NCBI RefSeq assembly: GCF_024206495.1 | Contig: NZ_JAMBPQ010000015.1 | Span: 1 to 64,000, forward strand | Length of the DNA: 64,000 nucleotides | Direction: 5' to 3' | Source of the DNA: Paraburkholderia sp. CNPSo 3272 | Lineage (GTDB): Bacteria; Pseudomonadota; Gammaproteobacteria; Burkholderiales; Burkholderiaceae | Part shown: in pieces, positions 60,340-64,000 of the stretch | Layout of the letters: each line of letters opens with the position of its first letter | Position numbering within the stretch: the stretch's first letter is position 1 | The notes under the pieces: model-generated | The model's database searches: none | Told to the model about the DNA's origin: nothing | What the model saw: only the letters and a program-made list of their open reading frames with translations | Program-made: the position numbers and the translations under genes

Positions 60340-60530
60340 TCTCCTCCCCCTCGTGGTAGCCGCTAGCGCGGACCGCTGTGAATCAGGCGTCCGCGCTCTT
60401 CTTAGCGGAACACTCGAAATAACGCGCCGTTACGAAACTCGCACGGCCGTTGCACCTGTGTCCGCGCCCGCCGCCTACACTCCGAACCGTGCTTACCAGA
60501 AACGCACGACAAGTGCGGAGGAGTAGTGAA

Positions 60531-60836
60531 ATGAAAAGGACGATTCTCGGCGTGGTACTGGGCGCGGCCGCACTGGCTGCTTCGAGCGCGGCGTTCGCGC
60601 ACGTCGATCTGGCCGTGGGCGTCGCGCTGCCTGGCGCCGCCTACGCCCCGGCTCAGCCGGTGTACGTTGCTCCGCCGCCTGCTGCCTATGCGCCTCCGCC
60701 GGTCGCGGTGGCCTGGCGCGGCGACGACGACTGGCGCGCGCGTCAGTGGCGGGAACACGAATGGCGCGAACACGAGCGCCGCGAACACCAATGGCGTGAG
60801 CGCGAGTGGCACGACAATGGCCGCTGGGGCTACTGA
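60531..60836 (+). CDS. Small secreted protein with Trp-Arg-Glu-His repeats
   Basis: A 101-residue protein with a signal peptide (MKRTILGVVLGAAALAASSA to AFA), a Pro/Ala/Tyr-rich middle (PVYVAPPPAAYAPPP) and a C-terminal run of five-residue units of the type REHEW/REHER/REHQW/REREW. The GGAGGAG ribosome-binding site lies nine bases upstream. Such PXXP-YAPPP plus WR-rich secreted proteins are common and uncharacterised in Burkholderiales. The repeats could bind metal or polyanions; this is a guess from composition. Confidence 0.7.
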   Translation: MKRTILGVVLGAAALAASSAAFAHVDLAVGVALPGAAYAPAQPVYVAPPPAAYAPPPVAVAWRGDDDWRARQWREHEWREHERREHQWREREWHDNGRWGY

Positions 60837-60874
60837 GCCGGTTCCAGAACACATATTCCACACAAGTGTTTATC

Positions 60875-61096
60875 ATGAACGTCAATAATCGAATCAGGAT
60901 GCTTGCCGCGGCGGCCACGTTAGGACTGGCGGCAGGCGGTAGCGCACATGCCGCCGGCTGCCTCAAAGGCGCTGTCGTGGGTGGTGTAGCCGGACATTAT
61001 GCGGGCCACCACGCCGTGGCTGGCGCCGTTGGCGGCTGCATCGTGGGACATCACGTTGCCAAAAAGCATGCGGAAGAACGGGCCGCAGAACATTAA
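60875..61096 (+). CDS. Small glycine-zipper envelope protein
   Basis: A 73-residue protein with a signal peptide (MNVNNRIRMLAAAATLGLAA to AHA) and a glycine-zipper segment: LKGAVVGGVAGHYAGHHAVA then GAVGGCIVGHHVAKK. Glycine zippers insert or pack in the outer membrane. It lies 38 bp after the previous secreted-protein gene and may be co-transcribed. Its ribosome-binding site is weak. Confidence 0.65.
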   Translation: MNVNNRIRMLAAAATLGLAAGGSAHAAGCLKGAVVGGVAGHYAGHHAVAGAVGGCIVGHHVAKKHAEERAAEH

Positions 61097-61247
61097 GCCG
61101 AGCGCGCCCAGAAGCTCAACACCTGATCGCGCCGGGTCTTTCGCAACCGCCGCCAGGGACGCCTATTCAAGCTGTGATATCCTGGCGGCACGCGACTTGC
61201 GCTATATTCTGCTCAAGAGTTGCATTCAGAGCGAAGCACAACTAGAA

Positions 61248-61589
61248 ATGGACGAACGAAAACGCGAAAGCATCGTGGCCTATCTGCGGCGTCGGATGGC
61301 CGAATATGGTATTGAACCCGAAGATATCGCCGCGTCAATTGCGGCAGACGCCGCGCAAATGCGCGCCGCCCGATACCGGGATGCGGCTGGCCACACGTGG
61401 GACGGGAAAGGCGACGCCCCGCGGTGGGTGGTACAGGCGACGAGCGCGGGGCAGTCGCTCGAGCATTTTGCAGTCGGCAAGACGGCTGAACAGGAGTCGG
61501 TGAAAACCCCACCCGTGGACTGGCGCCAGGACCCCTTTGCCGGCAGCCGCCTGGCAACGGTCAGAGCGGAACACTCCGGCGCCGCCTGA
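61248..61589 (+). CDS. Short H-NS-like protein
   Basis: A 113-residue protein. The N-terminal half (MDERKRESIVAYLRRRMAEY, then GIEPEDIAASIAADA) is helical and acidic. The middle carries an H-NS-type C-terminal motif (RYRDAAGHTWDGKGDAPRWV), in which the minor-groove GR pair is GD. The C-terminus QSLEHFAV keeps the usual closing segment. The missing Arg suggests altered DNA binding, perhaps as a modifier of other H-NS proteins. The start at 61248 lacks a clear ribosome-binding site. Confidence 0.65.
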   Translation: MDERKRESIVAYLRRRMAEYGIEPEDIAASIAADAAQMRAARYRDAAGHTWDGKGDAPRWVVQATSAGQSLEHFAVGKTAEQESVKTPPVDWRQDPFAGSRLATVRAEHSGAA

Positions 61590-61629
61590 AGCATCCCTTT
61601 AGTTGCCACCCCGGCGTCAAAAAGGAACG

Positions 61630-62268
61630 TCAGTCGAATTCGACGTCACCGTTATTGCGCAGTGCGTCCAGTCGTCGAATTTGTTCCGGCAGAATCCGGC
61701 CTTCCGACAAGGCTGGGAGATCATCGATATCGAAGAACTGTGCGGCGTCGGTTTCGGCTCCGGCTATTTCCCCCGCGCGCACGATTTCCCCAAGGAAAAC
61801 CAACTTCCAGATGTGAAACACGGAAGGCGGATGCCCGTGTTTGAGCATGTCCCACACGGCCAGCAGCCGAACGATGTCCACGGTGTAGCCGCTTTCTTCA
61901 CGCGCCTCTTTTGCCGCGTTCTCGGCTGGGGAGACGCCCACGTCGGCCCAGCCGCCGGGCAAGGACCACAAACCATCCACGGCCTCCCGCACGAGAAGGA
62001 TTTGACCGGACGGATTGAAGACGGCGCATCTGACGTCGAGTTTGGGATTCGCGTATCCCGTTTCGAAAGCAAAGAACGCGGCGACATCACTGGTTTGCAT
62101 CGACGCCAATTCCGCGAGTTGCTGATGCGCGATGCTGGCGATTTCCGCGTACCTTTCCGTGTCGAACGGGCTCGTCGCGTAGTGCAAACCCGTTTGCGCA
62201 AGTGCCAGTAGCCGGCGCGCCCGCGCGAGGCGTGCTCTCAGCGATTCTTGTCCGGCGGGCGTGGGCAT
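61630..62268 (-). CDS. NUDIX hydrolase with NUDIX N-terminal domain
   Basis: A 212-residue hydrolase. The N-terminal helical part (ARLARARRLLALAQTGLHYA to ELASM) is the NUDIX_N module of ADP-ribose pyrophosphatase-like proteins. The NUDIX box is LPGGWADVGVSPAENAAKEA followed by REESGY, with the expected Gly and Glu residues. It would cleave nucleoside diphosphate-X compounds. Its start is 10 bp after the HAD gene stop, so the two are co-transcribed. GAGGTG lies seven bases upstream. Confidence 0.9.
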   Translation of the reverse strand: MPTPAGQESLRARLARARRLLALAQTGLHYATSPFDTERYAEIASIAHQQLAELASMQTSDVAAFFAFETGYANPKLDVRCAVFNPSGQILLVREAVDGLWSLPGGWADVGVSPAENAAKEAREESGYTVDIVRLLAVWDMLKHGHPPSVFHIWKLVFLGEIVRAGEIAGAETDAAQFFDIDDLPALSEGRILPEQIRRLDALRNNGDVEFD

Positions 62269-62278
62269 CAGTAGCACC

Positions 62279-63004
62279 TCACTTTTTCGCCGCGGCTTCC
62301 TGATGCGCCTTCGCAAAGTCCGCCATGCTGTTGAAGCGGAAGTCGACGCTCGGCTGCCATCCGGGATTCATGGCCGCACCAAAGCCCGACTGCGAATGAC
62401 GGCGGTAGATCCAGCAAGACGCCAGACCGAACTCACTGGCAGGCTTGTGGTCGTGGAAAAGACTTTCGGCAGTGTGAAGGATCGTTTCCTTCCTGATGCC
62501 ACGCTCGCCCAACTTCTCGAGCATGTATTCGAAGTTTCGCGACGACGGCTTGTACGAGCCGATATCTTCCGCCGTGAATATTGCGTCGAACGCTACCTGC
62601 AACCTTGCGTTGCTGTAGCTGAACGTCTCGTTGTCGACGTTCGACAATATGACCAGCTTGTAGTGCCGCTTCAGGTACTGCAGCGCGGCTACGGTGTCCT
62701 CGAAGGCCGGCCAGTTGCGTACCGACAGCCCGTATGCCATGCACTCATCGTGCGTGAACGACAGTCCCCAATCCTCGGCCAGCCGCTTGTAGACGATGGG
62801 TAGCAGTTCCTGGTATCGTTTGGCCGGCGTGTACTTCTGCTGCGACGACTCGTGTCGCGCATGGGCCTCCAGAACCTCGTCCCTCGACAGCGGCACCCTG
62901 GCCCTTTCGATCAGGGGCCTGAGACCAGCGAAGATGCCGCTCTCCCAGTCGATCAACGTGCCGTAGCAGTCAAAAGTCAGTGTGTCGAAGTCGGTCAATT
63001 CCAC
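62279..63004 (-). CDS. Haloacid dehalogenase-like hydrolase, type II
   Basis: A 241-residue HAD protein. The nucleophile is D12 (LTFDCYGTLIDWE), motif II is LVILSNVDNETF, the Lys is in SYKPSSRNFEY, and motif IV sits around TAESLFHDHKPASEFGL. This is the 2-haloacid dehalogenase-like subfamily (HAD_type_II), though many members act on phosphate esters. The start is a GTG at 63004 with AAAGGAG five bases upstream. It is co-transcribed with the NUDIX gene. Confidence 0.88.
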   Translation of the reverse strand: MELTDFDTLTFDCYGTLIDWESGIFAGLRPLIERARVPLSRDEVLEAHARHESSQQKYTPAKRYQELLPIVYKRLAEDWGLSFTHDECMAYGLSVRNWPAFEDTVAALQYLKRHYKLVILSNVDNETFSYSNARLQVAFDAIFTAEDIGSYKPSSRNFEYMLEKLGERGIRKETILHTAESLFHDHKPASEFGLASCWIYRRHSQSGFGAAMNPGWQPSVDFRFNSMADFAKAHQEAAAKK

Positions 63005-63089
63005 GGTAACTCCTTTCGGAAGTGCATGGCGGCGATCCCATTACCCAGGCCCCGCTTCGACGCCGCATCGATTCCGTCATGTTCTGGCG

Positions 63090-63253
63090 CATGTTAACGC
63101 ATGTCGAGGTAAGCGGCTCGGCCCACGAGACAGTCCGGTCGAGCGCAGGCGCACCGCTTAGCGGCACATAGGCCACGCCCGGGCGTTGCGGCGCGATCGT
63201 GAAGGCGGCCAAGATGGCGACGCCGCGCTCGGCCGCTTTACCGGCTCACGCCG
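63090..63253 (-). pseudogene. LysR-family regulator C-terminal remnant
   Basis: The minus-strand frame reads AGKAAERGVAILAAFTIAPQ, then RPGVAYVPLSGAPALDRTVS. This matches the end of a LysR substrate-binding domain (a G-VA segment followed by RP-V-Y-PL-GA). A TGA stop lies directly upstream in frame, and no HTH or earlier domain was found. It fills most of the gap between the HAD gene and the final aminotransferase gene. Confidence 0.6.
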
Positions 63254-63343
63254 ACGGAGTATCGGCGTTCGACCTGAGCGCTTCGTCGAGCTTGCGCAGG
63301 CGGTTGCGCAACGGGAAGGCGCGGCATATGAATCGCACGAAAG

Positions 63344-64000
63344 TCAAACAGGAGCCGACGTTACGTCCGCCGTGCGCACGGCATGCGCGGCCCGCTGCAA
63401 ACGCGCCACGCCTTCGCGAATCTCATTGACGTTCGGCGCGGCAAACGAAAGGCGCAGCGACGCGGGGTCCGGCTCGTCGGCGAAAAACGCCTGGCCGGGA
63501 ACGAATATCACCTTGTTGGCAATCGCGTTCGGCAACAGCGCATCGATCGCCACACCTGGAATGCGCGCCCACACGAACATGCCGCCTTCGGGCTGATGAA
63601 ACGCGATTGCGTCGCCGAATTGTGCGCGCAAGCCGTCGCAAAGCGCTTCGCATTTGCCCTGATACGCTCGCGTGATGAGCGGAAGGTGCCGTTCGAGCGA
63701 GCCCGCCGCCAGGTAGTGCGCGGCGATTGCCTGGGTCCACGGCGCACTGCACAGGTCGACGGTCTGCTTGGCGATCACGCAGCGCCGGGCGATTTCGGCG
63801 GGGGCGACGGTCCAGCCTACGCGCAAGCCGGGCGCGACAACTTTCGAAAGACTCGAGAAGTGCACGACCCAATCGCGCGCGCCCGACACCTCGCTTGCCA
63901 GCGCCAGCATCGACGGCACCGCGTTGCCCGCGAAACGCAGATCGCCGTACGGATCGTCCTCGACGATCACGAAGCGGTACTGAACGGCGAGGCGCAAGAG
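63344..64000 (-). CDS. PLP-dependent aminotransferase (fold type I), partial at window end
   Basis: The last 218 or so residues of an aminotransferase are present; the 5' part lies beyond the window. Visible features are VIVEDDPYGDLRF with the cofactor-contacting Asp/Tyr, HFSSLSKVVAPGLRVGW with the PLP-binding Lys, and a C-terminal domain with RLSFAAPNVNEIREG carrying the substrate-carboxylate Arg. It resembles 2-aminoadipate aminotransferase (LysN-like) or a MocR regulator C-terminal domain; the missing part would decide. Confidence 0.88.
   Translation of the reverse strand, partial: LLRLAVQYRFVIVEDDPYGDLRFAGNAVPSMLALASEVSGARDWVVHFSSLSKVVAPGLRVGWTVAPAEIARRCVIAKQTVDLCSAPWTQAIAAHYLAAGSLERHLPLITRAYQGKCEALCDGLRAQFGDAIAFHQPEGGMFVWARIPGVAIDALLPNAIANKVIFVPGQAFFADEPDPASLRLSFAAPNVNEIREGVARLQRAAHAVRTADVTSAPV

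Noticed and set aside
1..64000. rRNA, tRNA, CRISPR arrays and integrase or attachment sites
   Set aside because: No sequence with the expected conserved features was recognised on either strand.

Overview
The window is high-GC bacterial DNA with dense coding, short intergenic gaps and AGGAGG-type ribosome binding sites. The gene families point to Burkholderiales, most likely Paraburkholderia, Caballeronia or Burkholderia. They include an acetoacetyl-CoA reductase/phasin pair, a large phosphoketolase, a lone sigma-54 gene of the rpoN2 type, a long Lhr helicase, an H-NS protein with a histone-H1-like tail, and many LysR/IclR/RpiR/MarR/HxlR-controlled catabolic modules. No rRNA, tRNA, CRISPR array, prophage or complete insertion sequence was seen. 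This assignment is inferred from gene content and not from a marker gene.

Layout. 1-2.6 kb: a long perfect palindrome at the window edge, a secreted beta-barrel-like protein, a small His-rich secreted peptide, a small winged-helix-like protein and an Hsp20 chaperone. 2.8-14.7 kb: a polyhydroxybutyrate/stress module (phaP-phaB, UspA, zinc alcohol dehydrogenase, phosphoketolase), then a DHH phosphoesterase-like protein, an APH/P-loop kinase fusion, an IS5-type transposase fragment, a DUF72 protein and a CPA1 antiporter. 14.7-25.8 kb: a TetR remnant, rpoN2, a BON protein, an aldo/keto reductase divergent from lhr, and a P1B ATPase divergent from its MerR regulator. 26-30.8 kb: M20 dipeptidase, superinfection-immunity-like membrane protein, LysE exporter, DUF2158 protein, an AT-rich non-coding stretch and an AhpD/CMD-family protein.

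30.9-37.2 kb: two catabolic modules with their regulators. The first is a class III aminotransferase plus a C45 peptidase-like acyltransferase with an RpiR regulator. The second is an MHS transporter plus a divergent type II dehydroquinase paralogue, divergent from an IclR regulator. 37.2-39.3 kb holds decayed gene remnants around the H-NS/H1-like nucleoid protein.

39.3-46.5 kb is the most striking region. Two paralogous cysteine hydrolases, a muconolactone-isomerase-like protein, an MFS transporter, an AcuI-like oxidoreductase and two glutathione transferases surround an HxlR regulator. Copies of one short palindrome (TATG-N1 to 5-CATA core) sit inside the -35/-10 spacer of three promoters, and a related palindrome lies next to hxlR. 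This looks like a compact HxlR-controlled electrophile or aromatic-compound response regulon.

46.5-56.4 kb: a LysR-controlled glutarate hydroxylase (CsiD/GlaH) followed by an FMN-dependent 2-hydroxyacid dehydrogenase and a FUSC exporter, then a second LysR, a MocR regulator divergent from a DJ-1 protein, and a MarR regulator with near-identical operators upstream of itself and of an enoyl-CoA hydratase. 56.6-64 kb: a 27-residue membrane peptide, a LexA-boxed Y-family polymerase, a probably shortened phospholipase-D-like protein, a trans-3-hydroxy-L-proline dehydratase, three small proteins (two exported, one H-NS-like), a HAD/NUDIX pair, a LysR remnant and a PLP-dependent aminotransferase cut by the window end.
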